The notes beneath the pieces are model-generated. The model was not told the DNA's origin. It made no database searches and worked only from the letters and a program-made list of their open reading frames with translations. Shown in pieces: positions 35,751 to 43,711 of a stretch of 64,000 nucleotides of DNA. The stretch comes from RGIG5299 sp045588575 (GTDB taxonomy: Bacteria; Bacillota; Clostridia; Oscillospirales; RGIG5299): the NCBI GenBank assembly GCA_045588575.1, contig JAZNEJ010000006.1:1-64000 (forward strand), read 5' to 3'. The stretch's first letter is position 1. Each line of letters opens with the position of its first letter. The position numbers and the translations under genes are program-made.

Positions 35751-36971
35751 ATGGATTGCTCTGTGAAACCATATGAAGGAAACAAAGATTACATATTTGT
35801 AAGCTATTGTCGGGAAGATAAAAAGTATGTCTATCCCATTATCGAACAGCTTGCACGTAAAGGATATAGAATTTGGTATGATTCGGGTATTCATGATGGA
35901 GAAGACTGGCTTGAGGAAATAATCAATTACCATTCAAAGTGTACCGTCTTTATCCCGTTTGTAACCAATAACGCTATTCTTCATTCTCACAATTGCCGTA
36001 AGGAAATTGTAATGGCATTTGAAGACGACAAGAAGATTCTTCCGGTTGTTCTTGAAAAGGTTGAATTGACTGGCGTATGGCATTGGGCTATTGATTCAAA
36101 TCAAGCTATTCAGCGGTATAAAATGACATACGATAAAATGATTGATCGATTGCTTAATGCAAAGGTGTTGATCTCGTGCTTGGGGGAACCACAACCTAAC
36201 ATCACCATTTCAAAGCCGAGTGATTATGATGATGATCCCGATTGCGTTGAAGAGGTTATATCAAGCAATGATACGGTAACTGCACAACGCAGCACCACTG
36301 TTGAAATTGTTTCTGCCAAAGATAGTGATGAGCATGTCGTTATCAACCAGAATAAGGTAGTTGCTGAGATAGAAGAAGATAAGGTCGTAGTAACTGATGC
36401 ATTAACATCAAGCAAAACAGAAGAGACAAAGAGTGCCACAGCAGTTTTGGATGAAATTGTTGGTGCTTACGTATCCTCAAAGGAGGAGAACAGTAATATC
36501 GCAGAAGCAGCAGAAACTGTAGAGGATACGGTTGTACCTGTTGATGAAACCTTAACTCCTTTGGAAAAAGCGGTAAAAGCGTATGCGGATAAGCGATATG
36601 ATGATGCACTAAAATTTGCGAATGAATCTGTTTTAAACGGAGAAACGGATGCGGAGTACATTCTTGCCTGCTTGTACCTGCATGGATTGGGTGTGGATCA
36701 AGATCAAGCAAAAGCAATTGAGCTTTTCAAAAGAATATCAGATAATCCTGAAAGTGAAATGGCTTGTGATGCAACTATTCGCCTCTCGCTTTGCTATTTA
36801 AGAGGAGAAGGTGTCGATAAATCGGCCGAAAAATCTGTTGAATATCTTGATAAGGCAGAGCTGATCTCTTCTGAAAGAAACAAAAAAATTAAAACGATGG
36901 AGAACGAGTATTCTTCTCACAAGGGCAAATTGGACTCTGATTTTGCTAGCCTGGAAGCACTTATGGCATAA
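35751..36971 (+). CDS. TIR-domain protein with Sel1-like repeats
   Basis: In this 406-residue protein residues 12-140 are a TIR domain (DYIFVSYCREDKKYVYPII, GYRIWYDSGIHDGEDW, CTVFIPFVTNNAI). The Glu that carries NAD-cleaving activity in active TIRs matches Glu85 in SHNCRKEI. A 120-residue acidic, low-complexity linker (about 150-265) joins it to two or three Sel1-like repeats (about 270-360). TIR enzymes often serve as defence or toxin effectors that deplete NAD+; Sel1 repeats would bind a partner, perhaps the Sel1 protein of the main operon. No phage-sensing partner is evident. Its position beside bacteriocin genes is unusual. Confidence 0.8.
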   Translation: MDCSVKPYEGNKDYIFVSYCREDKKYVYPIIEQLARKGYRIWYDSGIHDGEDWLEEIINYHSKCTVFIPFVTNNAILHSHNCRKEIVMAFEDDKKILPVVLEKVELTGVWHWAIDSNQAIQRYKMTYDKMIDRLLNAKVLISCLGEPQPNITISKPSDYDDDPDCVEEVISSNDTVTAQRSTTVEIVSAKDSDEHVVINQNKVVAEIEEDKVVVTDALTSSKTEETKSATAVLDEIVGAYVSSKEENSNIAEAAETVEDTVVPVDETLTPLEKAVKAYADKRYDDALKFANESVLNGETDAEYILACLYLHGLGVDQDQAKAIELFKRISDNPESEMACDATIRLSLCYLRGEGVDKSAEKSVEYLDKAELISSERNKKIKTMENEYSSHKGKLDSDFASLEALMA

Positions 36972-36999
36972 TGTGTTTTAGCTCCGGAAAGGAATAGAC

Positions 37000-37827
37000 A
37001 TGAAAAAAATTATCAAAAGAATAATTGTAATAGGAGTACTTGCTTTCCTAACCGGACTACTATTCTACAAGATGCATGCCATGTTAATCACGGTTAGCTT
37101 CTATGGTTGGGATGTTTGGGATTCCATTGAAAGGGCAACTTATATTGTTTTTGCAGTACTCATAGGAACAATCTATAAGTACATATATGATGTATTAAGG
37201 AAGTATCCTTCAAAAATATTTGTATCTATTGGTTTAGCTTTAGTTTACACTGCAGGGGTTTTCTTCGCAAATAACTATTTTCATTACCTTCACCGAAATG
37301 CCGTCGTCTTCAATTGGAGGTATTATGTTCCGTATAGTTATTTTCTTAAATATGATCTACAATACAAGGTCGGATATGGTGAGTATCGTTACATATTGAT
37401 CTTCTTAGCGATGTGTCTTGCCAACCTTGCTGTTATAGTATATTTCAAGCGGATTTCTCCTGTGTTGAAGAAATGGATCCAGAAGGCAGAACTTTGGTAT
37501 TTTGGACCTAATGAATCTACGCTTGAACATCGGATTCAGCGATTGCTTACCGGAGCCGATTACACTGATTTCATTGATGAAATCAATTGTATGCCCATAA
37601 ACAAGGAAACAAAGGACGTTTTTAAGAAACTTATAAGCAAACATGATGAAGAATGTAAGATTGTTGAGTTATATCAAGCGTTGTTCATAAGATATGGTCA
37701 GTTTCTTACGAGAGAAGAATACTTAGAATATCGACAGAAGTATTTAGAGAACTTTGATGATCCCCTTCCGAATAAATGTGCCGCGTTGGATGAAATGCAT
37801 TTATCGACGACGTGTTCGAATACGTAA
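37000..37827 (+). CDS. Membrane protein A (paralogous pair)
   Basis: This 275-residue protein has about four hydrophobic helices in the first 155 residues and a cytoplasmic C-terminus of about 120 residues. It shares with the next gene a signature YFLKYDL-x-Y-x-x-G-x-x-E-Y/F-R-Y near residues 113-130. No known family. It may serve as immunity protein for the peptides, as small membrane proteins near bacteriocins often do; that is a guess. Confidence 0.55.
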   Translation: MKKIIKRIIVIGVLAFLTGLLFYKMHAMLITVSFYGWDVWDSIERATYIVFAVLIGTIYKYIYDVLRKYPSKIFVSIGLALVYTAGVFFANNYFHYLHRNAVVFNWRYYVPYSYFLKYDLQYKVGYGEYRYILIFLAMCLANLAVIVYFKRISPVLKKWIQKAELWYFGPNESTLEHRIQRLLTGADYTDFIDEINCMPINKETKDVFKKLISKHDEECKIVELYQALFIRYGQFLTREEYLEYRQKYLENFDDPLPNKCAALDEMHLSTTCSNT

Positions 37828-37895
37828 TTGTATTTCACATGATGGTTGGTGCAACCTTAATGAATATTTGCGAAAAGCGAGGAAGGTGATTCTAT

Positions 37896-38645
37896 ATGTC
37901 GACAAGTAAGATTCTCGATAAAACTATTGATTGCATCTGGGCAGTGTGTAAACTTGCCTATTGGTTTGTGATTTTCGGTGTAACAGCGTTGATTATCTAT
38001 TTAATATCGAAGGAATGTTATTACGAAACACAGGGTGTTTTCCATGAGCAGTTTGAAATGCCGTGCTACTGCTTATGTGTGTTTTGCTTGTATAATGTTT
38101 ACTATTTGATAAGCAAAAAGATGTTGAAATGGAAATATAGGATTTCTCTCGCAGCTATCTTTTCTGTTGTTGCTACAGGAACGGTGTTTTTTCTCAATAA
38201 TTTGTGGAAATATTATAATTTTAATGCAATGTTTGATTGGGTTAACCCGTTGAGATTTACGTACTTTCTTAAATACGATTTGACCTACACTATTGGACTT
38301 GCGGAGTTCAGATATCCTGTTATGCTTTTAGGGGTATTCCTGCTTTATCTGTCAGTAAGCTGGTTGATTCTCAAAACCAAGAGAGTGTTTACCTTTGACA
38401 ATTTTCTTAATGCTCTCAGCAAAATATGTCCTCCGGAAGATGAAGAAGAGGATATTGTTTCTTATGATGAATTTATAGATGGATTACAGGAAGCACAAGA
38501 AAAAGATAAAGTAAAGCGTGATCTTATTGAAGCTATAAAAATAGATGATTGGGCTAAAGTATATGACGTTCTAATCGAGAAGCGTGATGAATTACTCAAA
38601 GCAGAGGAACGCGATATGATCATTGTAGAACGACTTGTAAAATAA
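37896..38645 (+). CDS. Membrane protein B (paralogous pair)
   Basis: This 249-residue protein has about four membrane helices (roughly 17-38, 50-68, 82-104, 140-160) and the same YFLKYDLTYTIGLAEFRY signature as its neighbour, followed by an acidic cytoplasmic tail. Its site is GGAAGGTGA. Sequence drift between the two paralogues is large outside the signature. Function unknown. Confidence 0.55.
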   Translation: MSTSKILDKTIDCIWAVCKLAYWFVIFGVTALIIYLISKECYYETQGVFHEQFEMPCYCLCVFCLYNVYYLISKKMLKWKYRISLAAIFSVVATGTVFFLNNLWKYYNFNAMFDWVNPLRFTYFLKYDLTYTIGLAEFRYPVMLLGVFLLYLSVSWLILKTKRVFTFDNFLNALSKICPPEDEEEDIVSYDEFIDGLQEAQEKDKVKRDLIEAIKIDDWAKVYDVLIEKRDELLKAEERDMIIVERLVK

Positions 38646-38661
38646 GAGCGATAAAAATATC

Positions 38662-38895
38662 ATGAGTGACTTGGATAGAAAAGAGAAGTTTGATAAAATA
38701 AGAGACGATAAAGAGTTTGGAAGACTGTTGTTTGCTGCAGAATCTCCGGAAGCGATAGTAGCTCTATTCGCCTCACGAGAAATCTCTGTGGATTTAGAGG
38801 ATGCTCAAAGAGGTTACGAAATTCTTCATGAACCAGATGACATCCTAGATGAACTTATTCGTGAACTTGGTGACGAAACATCAATGTCTCCTTAG
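38662..38895 (+). CDS. Nif11-like leader without core peptide
   Basis: This 77-residue protein closely follows the leader of precursors 1 and 3 (EKFDKIRDDKEFGRLLFAAESPEAIVALFA, split into shorter stretches in alignment) but ends LGDETSMSP with no glycine site and no core. The ribosome binding site is weak. It may be a decayed precursor, or a leader-only decoy or regulator that binds the peptidase transporter or leader-recognising proteins. It sits just before promoter copy 3, beside an intact precursor. Confidence 0.65.
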   Translation: MSDLDRKEKFDKIRDDKEFGRLLFAAESPEAIVALFASREISVDLEDAQRGYEILHEPDDILDELIRELGDETSMSP

Positions 38896-38948
38896 TTGGA
38901 AAGAAATTTACATATTCTTATCGTGGTCAAATATGTCACTCGATTCCC

Positions 38949-38977
38949 TGTAACACTTTTGACTTTTATGTGTATAA
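38949..38977 (+). promoter_or_regulatory. ECF-type promoter copy 3
   Basis: TGTAACACTTT (38949-38959), 10 bases, GTGTATAA (38970-38977), then GTAAATGAA, which matches copy 2 in the boxes, spacing and following bases. It precedes precursor 3 by about 36 bases to the ATG. Three identical copies before leader-peptide genes are strong evidence of one dedicated sigma factor. Confidence 0.8.
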
Positions 38978-39012
38978 GTAAATGAAAACAAAATTACAAA
39001 GGAGAATTAACC

Positions 39013-39324
39013 ATGACAGAACAGGACAAGAAAGTAAAATATGAGGAACTCAAGAAGGATATTGAGTTTGGACGTAGGCTCGAAGCTGCAGAGTCCCCTG
39101 AAGCAATCATTGCGTTGCTTGCTGCTGAAGGTGTTACAGTCGATCCCGAGGACGCTAAGAAGGTTTATGAATTCCTTCGCGAACCGGGCGAGCTTTCTGA
39201 CGAGATGCTTGATGAGGTTACCGGCGGATTTTCTATCGGCCTCACGGTGGGAGCTTGCTGTGCATTGTACGGCTTGATCTACGGAACTGCATATGGTATC
39301 TGGAAGACCTACAATAAAAAATAA
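39013..39324 (+). CDS. Nif11-like-leader peptide precursor 3 (copy of precursor 1)
   Basis: This precursor is 103 residues, the same length as precursor 1, with AAAGGAG 8-9 bases before the ATG. The leader ends EVTGG and the 31-residue core differs from core 1 only near the end (KT for RA). At DNA level 18 of the 31 core codons differ silently, so the duplication is old and selection has kept the core. No copy of precursor 2 accompanies it. It has its own ECF-type promoter and terminator. Confidence 0.85.
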   Translation: MTEQDKKVKYEELKKDIEFGRRLEAAESPEAIIALLAAEGVTVDPEDAKKVYEFLREPGELSDEMLDEVTGGFSIGLTVGACCALYGLIYGTAYGIWKTYNKK

Positions 39325-39421
39325 TCATACATATTATACTTGCAAGGGAACACGCTTGGGGCAGATGAGACTATTGAGTTCTTCATATGCTTAAACAAAT
39401 CGTGGCTATGATTATTCATTT

Positions 39422-39499
39422 TGCACCTGCTCTCCCTATAAAGCTTATGATGTAATTGCTTATGCCATCGTGCTTTATAGTGGGGGTGGGTGCATTTTT
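39422..39499 (+). terminator. Large terminator hairpin after precursor 3
   Basis: TGCACC...CTATAAAGC (39422-39444) pairs with GCTTTATAG...GGTGCA (39472-39494), with an inner stem near the apex, followed by five T. It closes the precursor 3 unit. The 23-base arms are long for a terminator and contain mismatches in the middle. Confidence 0.7.
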
Positions 39500-39522
39500 A
39501 ATATAAGACGGGAGGAAGTAAA

Positions 39523-40233
39523 TTGAACATTGTATATCACAAAGGAAAGCCATGTGCCTCCTGTGGAAATATAGCGGAAATAAGTGTTGTTGTCCATACT
39601 GAAACCAATGGTGAATTTGATCTTGATATGCGTCCTTCAGCTCCGGCAAGGTTTACAATGGATCAACAAGTTACGGAATGTCCGCATTGTGGGTATGTTA
39701 ATGTTTCTATTGATCAAGAAATTCCTAATTGGAAGGAAACATTGTCAAGTAGAAGTTTCAAGAGGAATGACGGTATAAAAGTTTGCTCACCTTTAGCGAG
39801 AAAACTTATTCGATATGCTGTATTGAACCGACAGGGTAATGTTTGGGGAGAGGTGTTAAAGGGCTTTGTTTATGCTTCCTGGGCATGCGATGATAATGGT
39901 GAACGAAAAGCCGCAAAGGAATGTCGTAAGCGCGCAGTGCAAATCTTCAATGATCATGACTGTGTCACATGTCTGGTGCCAGAGAATGATGCTGTCTTGC
40001 TTAGAGCAGATGTGTTAAGAAAAGCAGGATATTTTAAGAAGGTGTTAGCTCAGTTTAATGAGAAAAGAACAGGTGAGGCTATCATTGATAAATGTCTTGC
40101 ATTTGAGGTTGAACTTGCAACAAAAAAAGATTTGAACAGGTACTACGTTGATTTAAATCATGAGATCAGAATAAACCCTGTGCCTGAAAAAATAATCGAT
40201 AAGGGTTCGAAAAGAAAAAGGGAAAAGAAATGA
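39523..40233 (+). CDS. Zinc-ribbon hypothetical protein (TTG start)
   Basis: This 236-residue protein probably starts at TTG 39523, since GGGAGG lies 7 bases upstream and no ATG occurs before residue 43. Residues 11-61 have two Cys pairs (CASCGN ... CPHCGYVN), a zinc ribbon. The C-terminal 130 residues are helical (WGEVLKGFVYASWACDDNGER, RADVLRKAGYFKKVL), reminiscent of DUF2225-type proteins, but this is not certain. It overlaps the lipoprotein gene by ATGA. Confidence 0.55.
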   Translation: MNIVYHKGKPCASCGNIAEISVVVHTETNGEFDLDMRPSAPARFTMDQQVTECPHCGYVNVSIDQEIPNWKETLSSRSFKRNDGIKVCSPLARKLIRYAVLNRQGNVWGEVLKGFVYASWACDDNGERKAAKECRKRAVQIFNDHDCVTCLVPENDAVLLRADVLRKAGYFKKVLAQFNEKRTGEAIIDKCLAFEVELATKKDLNRYYVDLNHEIRINPVPEKIIDKGSKRKREKK

Positions 40234-41048
40234 TGAAGAGAAAATGGATAGTAGTGTTAATGCTCATATCTTGTGTGTTTCTTGTTACTTCATGTAATAA
40301 GGTGTCATCTGAGGTGCCTAAAGATTCTGAGTTGTTCGAATTGTCCGATGCCAGCGATGGGTGGAAGTCCCAACTCACCGCAACTTTGGGCAAGCTTAAA
40401 GCTCAAGGAACGTTCGACGAACATTTTATGGATGGATATGCTGTTGCACTATTCGATTTGAATTATGACGGCATGCCAGAGATTATCGAAGTTGAAGCAA
40501 GTGGATCCTCAGGTGGGGTAAATTATATTGCCTACGATATGTCGGATGGTAATGTTGTTGCTACATTTGGCGGCGGAGTTTTCCATAGTGAACATTCAGA
40601 TGCTTGGTGTGTGTATCTTGACACGGAAACGGATAGCTTTAAGGCGATTGAAAATTCTACCACGCGAGGCGGCAGCACTGTTTTGAGACGGCATATATCC
40701 GAACTGGTTTTTGATGAAGACTTAACTACATATACGGAGAAAAGTTTATTCTACGTAAAATATGACATTGAGGAAGACGTTGTTGACGGCGAGTTGGTTG
40801 AAAGCAAGGTTTCAGCAAATCATTATTATTGTGATGAGAACGTCTCTGTATCTGAATATAACTATCAATATGATCTTTTTGTAGCATCTCATATACGAAT
40901 TCCAGAAACCGGAATGAAATTGATCAGATGGGTGGATGTAGAGGATAAAAATGACCCTGATACATCAGTGAATAATATGGTGGAGGCCCTTTTAAGTAGT
41001 GGTCAGAAATTTGTCAACGTGATTGACGGAGGCGAAAATGAACAATGA
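40230..41048 (+). CDS. Putative lipoprotein
   Basis: This 272-residue protein has an N-terminal signal (KRKWIVVLMLISCVFLVTSC) with a lipobox VTSC, so Cys22 is probably lipidated and the protein sits on the outer face of the membrane. The mature part is acidic and includes a calcium-like DLNYDGMPEI stretch (about 75-84), often found in secreted domains. No family can be named. The next gene begins inside its last codons. Confidence 0.65.
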   Translation: MMKRKWIVVLMLISCVFLVTSCNKVSSEVPKDSELFELSDASDGWKSQLTATLGKLKAQGTFDEHFMDGYAVALFDLNYDGMPEIIEVEASGSSGGVNYIAYDMSDGNVVATFGGGVFHSEHSDAWCVYLDTETDSFKAIENSTTRGGSTVLRRHISELVFDEDLTTYTEKSLFYVKYDIEEDVVDGELVESKVSANHYYCDENVSVSEYNYQYDLFVASHIRIPETGMKLIRWVDVEDKNDPDTSVNNMVEALLSSGQKFVNVIDGGENEQ

Positions 41049-42111
41049 AGATAAGATAACCGAATCTGGAGTTAAGTACTTTATTGGTTATATTCTTGAT
41101 CCAAAATCGAATGAGATTAAGAATACGGCGGTAATCAGTGGCGTAAAAAAAGGTTCGTGTGAAAACGTTGTCTTGCCTGATGAGCTTGACGGATGTCCTG
41201 TTACTCACGTAGGGTATTATCCATATTGGGAAGAATATCCAATGCAAGGCGACGAATATCTTCCTTATCGTAACCCCGAGGAGCGCAGTTGCGGTGTATA
41301 TGCTCGGCGGTGCACGTTTACACTTGATGAAAGCCTTAAATCGATTTATATATCGAAGAATGTTACTAATATTGGCAATAGGACTTTCTCTGAAGCTGTC
41401 GGATTGCAAAAACTTGAAGTAGATCCTGAAAATAGAGTTTTTTATTCTATAAATAACTGTATATTAACCAGGTCAGGTAATGTTTTACAGCATGGATGTG
41501 CATCAAGTGTTATACCTACAGATGATAAAGTGACTCGTATAGGATATCAAGCCTTTGCAGGACAAAAAACACTTGTCAATATAGATATACCGGATAATAT
41601 AGAGGTTCTCTTCCCGGAGGCGTTCGGCGGAAATCACAATCTAAAATCTGTGTCATTGAGCAAGAACTTGCGTGTGATTGAACGTGAAGCGTTTTTCTAT
41701 TGTACAAAGCTTGAAGCGATTGAGTTGCCATCCAATCTTCGTAGAATAGAATCGAGAGCTTTTTATGCCTGCTCTTCACTTGCTGAACTTCATATACCTG
41801 AAAATATTGTATCTCTGGGCTATATAGGGACAATAGGTGCCGTGTATAATGAAGTGAAAAATGGCGCCGGAATTATTGAAGAGCAAGCGTTTGCTAAGTG
41901 TGAAAATCTGAAACAGGTTTTCCTGCCGGGAACACTGAAGGCATTATGTTGGGATGTTTTTGGAGGGTGCACGCAATTAACTCAAATACATTTCGATGGT
42001 TCTATTGAAGACTGGAACAAAATTAAGTTTGAGAAACGCATTAATATATCAAAGCCTGAAATCACAAGTACGGTACATTGTGCCGATGGTACTTTGCAGG
42101 TCATATGGTAA
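41038..42111 (+). CDS. BspA-type leucine-rich repeat protein
   Basis: The start ATG 41038 follows GGAGG by 5 bases; the upstream TTG at 41023 lies inside the lipoprotein gene and lacks a site. The 357-residue product has LRR_5/BspA-style repeats from about 100 to 330 (pattern I-x-x-x-A-F-x-x-C-x-x-L-x-x-V/I-x-L-P). There is no signal peptide, which is unusual for BspA proteins; it may be cytoplasmic and act as a protein-binding module. Confidence 0.7.
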   Translation: MNNEDKITESGVKYFIGYILDPKSNEIKNTAVISGVKKGSCENVVLPDELDGCPVTHVGYYPYWEEYPMQGDEYLPYRNPEERSCGVYARRCTFTLDESLKSIYISKNVTNIGNRTFSEAVGLQKLEVDPENRVFYSINNCILTRSGNVLQHGCASSVIPTDDKVTRIGYQAFAGQKTLVNIDIPDNIEVLFPEAFGGNHNLKSVSLSKNLRVIEREAFFYCTKLEAIELPSNLRRIESRAFYACSSLAELHIPENIVSLGYIGTIGAVYNEVKNGAGIIEEQAFAKCENLKQVFLPGTLKALCWDVFGGCTQLTQIHFDGSIEDWNKIKFEKRINISKPEITSTVHCADGTLQVIW

Positions 42112-42127
42112 AGGATTTAACGGGACA

Positions 42128-42739
42128 ATGATTGAAGAACAGAGAGAACGTTTGAAAAATAGAGATAGCGAGTATTTGAGCATTGGAATCACAGATGGTG
42201 GCTTGCCGCGAACGACAATCGGCGTTCCGTGGAATTTCACATCTAATGCTTATAATATGATGACTCCGAATGTCTACATAGCAAAGGAAGATCTAAATGA
42301 CGAGCAGATTATGGCAGAGATCTTGAAATATAAAGTAATCGGTTGCTATATCTCCGTGCCCCTCGACGACTACTCTTTTCTCAAGAGTTTTGTGTATTTG
42401 CGAGATTTGGCGATAAAAAACGGCCATAAGATGTCAGACTTATCATTTATGAGGAATCATCATGAGTGCAGAATGCTCTATTTGCATGGTGTTCACCTCA
42501 GCAATTTAGATGATGTTATAGAGACCAAGAAACTTGTAAAAACAAGGTATGTATATTGTTTGTGCCTTAATGACTGCCAGATTGATGACATTTCATCTGT
42601 TCTTGAAAACGAGAGACTAGGTTATTCTGAGTTCATAGTTATTACTTCCCAAGGAAGCGGTGAAAAACAGAGATGGGAAGGGTTCAAACGGGATTCTAGA
42701 CATTTCCATGTTTACGAGTATGTGCCTAAGGACAAGTAA
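42128..42739 (+). CDS. Hypothetical protein
   Basis: The start is probably ATG 42128 (203 residues); a longer in-frame reading overlaps the previous gene and lacks a ribosome binding site. The body reads as alternating strands and helices with leucine-rich stretches (CRMLYLHGVHLSNLDDVIE, YCLCLNDCQIDDISSVL), which suggests a short LRR-like fold. No function can be given. The site AAAGGA is weak. Confidence 0.5.
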   Translation: MIEEQRERLKNRDSEYLSIGITDGGLPRTTIGVPWNFTSNAYNMMTPNVYIAKEDLNDEQIMAEILKYKVIGCYISVPLDDYSFLKSFVYLRDLAIKNGHKMSDLSFMRNHHECRMLYLHGVHLSNLDDVIETKKLVKTRYVYCLCLNDCQIDDISSVLENERLGYSEFIVITSQGSGEKQRWEGFKRDSRHFHVYEYVPKDK

Positions 42740-42751
42740 AGGGGATTTTTT

Positions 42752-43168
42752 ATGGGACAGTACAGTTTTAAATCACACACAACTACACTGAGCAAAGATG
42801 GTTTCGCGGCGTTGCCTGATGATGTGATTGAGTTATGCAAAGAGGCAATAATTTTTTATAAGCATAGCGGAGTGTTCGTTCTTTGTGATGCTGATGCATT
42901 TCGTGAATTTCAAGAAAAAGTATTAGAGCTTGATGACAAAAATATTATAGCGTTAAGAAGGCATGTGTATATAAGCAGTTTGAATTTTGAAACTGTTGAA
43001 AATTTAACGTTGATTTTATGGGATTTGATCGACCGATATGAGAGAAAATATGCAGACGCCAGTTTATTAGAGATAGAGATGAGTCCGTATAAGATGGTAT
43101 ATTTCGGAGAAGAATCCAAAAACCAATTTATTGAGATTAAGATTCTCGATGATAGCAAACCCAAATAA
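42752..43168 (+). CDS. Hypothetical protein
   Basis: This 138-residue protein with AAAGGGG upstream has no recognisable motif or membrane segment. Mixed alpha/beta content. Spacing to neighbours is short on both sides (12 and 23 bases), so it is in the same transcript as the LRR genes and ybaK. Confidence 0.45.
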   Translation: MGQYSFKSHTTTLSKDGFAALPDDVIELCKEAIIFYKHSGVFVLCDADAFREFQEKVLELDDKNIIALRRHVYISSLNFETVENLTLILWDLIDRYERKYADASLLEIEMSPYKMVYFGEESKNQFIEIKILDDSKPK

Positions 43169-43191
43169 GAACAACAAGAGTAGGAACAAAA

Positions 43192-43668
43192 ATGAAAAAT
43201 AAAATTGAAAAAACTAATGCGATGCGTGTTTTAGACTCGCATAATATCGAATATGAGCACTACACATACGATAACCTCACATTATCTTCTGCTGAATTAG
43301 CGGAGAGTGTAGGTGTGGATATCGATGCCTTATACAAGACACTTGTGTGTGTCGGCAAAAGCGGACAGAACTATGTGTTTATGGTAAGAAGTAATGGGGA
43401 ACTGGATTTGAAAAAGGCTGCTTATGTAACTGGGGAAAAATCAATTGAAATGATACCGCAGAAGACGTTGCTTCCGTTGACGGGATACGTACATGGAGGG
43501 TGTTCGCCTATAGGAATGAAAAAAGTGTTTCCGACTTTCATAGATGAAGTAGCTGAAGAAAAGGAGATTATTGCCTTTTCTGGAGGCAAGGTTGCTCATC
43601 AAATTAAAACGTCTCTTGCTAGTTTGCGTGTTGTCTTGCCGGTGAAAAGCGCCGATATTGCCAAATAA
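43192..43668 (+). CDS. ybaK: YbaK/EbsC-type Cys-tRNA(Pro) deacylase
   Basis: This 158-residue protein covers the full YbaK fold: a helix-strand start (NAMRVLDSHNIEYEHYTY), VYKTLV-type VDIDALYKTLVCVG, the conserved KKAAYVTGEKSIEMI, GYVHGGCSPIGMKKVFPTFID, and a closing SLASLRVVLP. The family hydrolyses mischarged Cys-tRNA(Pro). Its length is normal. As a cargo gene on an island it is probably a second copy beside the host's own. Confidence 0.85.
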   Translation: MKNKIEKTNAMRVLDSHNIEYEHYTYDNLTLSSAELAESVGVDIDALYKTLVCVGKSGQNYVFMVRSNGELDLKKAAYVTGEKSIEMIPQKTLLPLTGYVHGGCSPIGMKKVFPTFIDEVAEEKEIIAFSGGKVAHQIKTSLASLRVVLPVKSADIAK

Positions 43669-43711
43669 TTAAGGTAAAAAGGTGCTAGGGAACGTGTTGA
43701 AAGGAGAAAAA

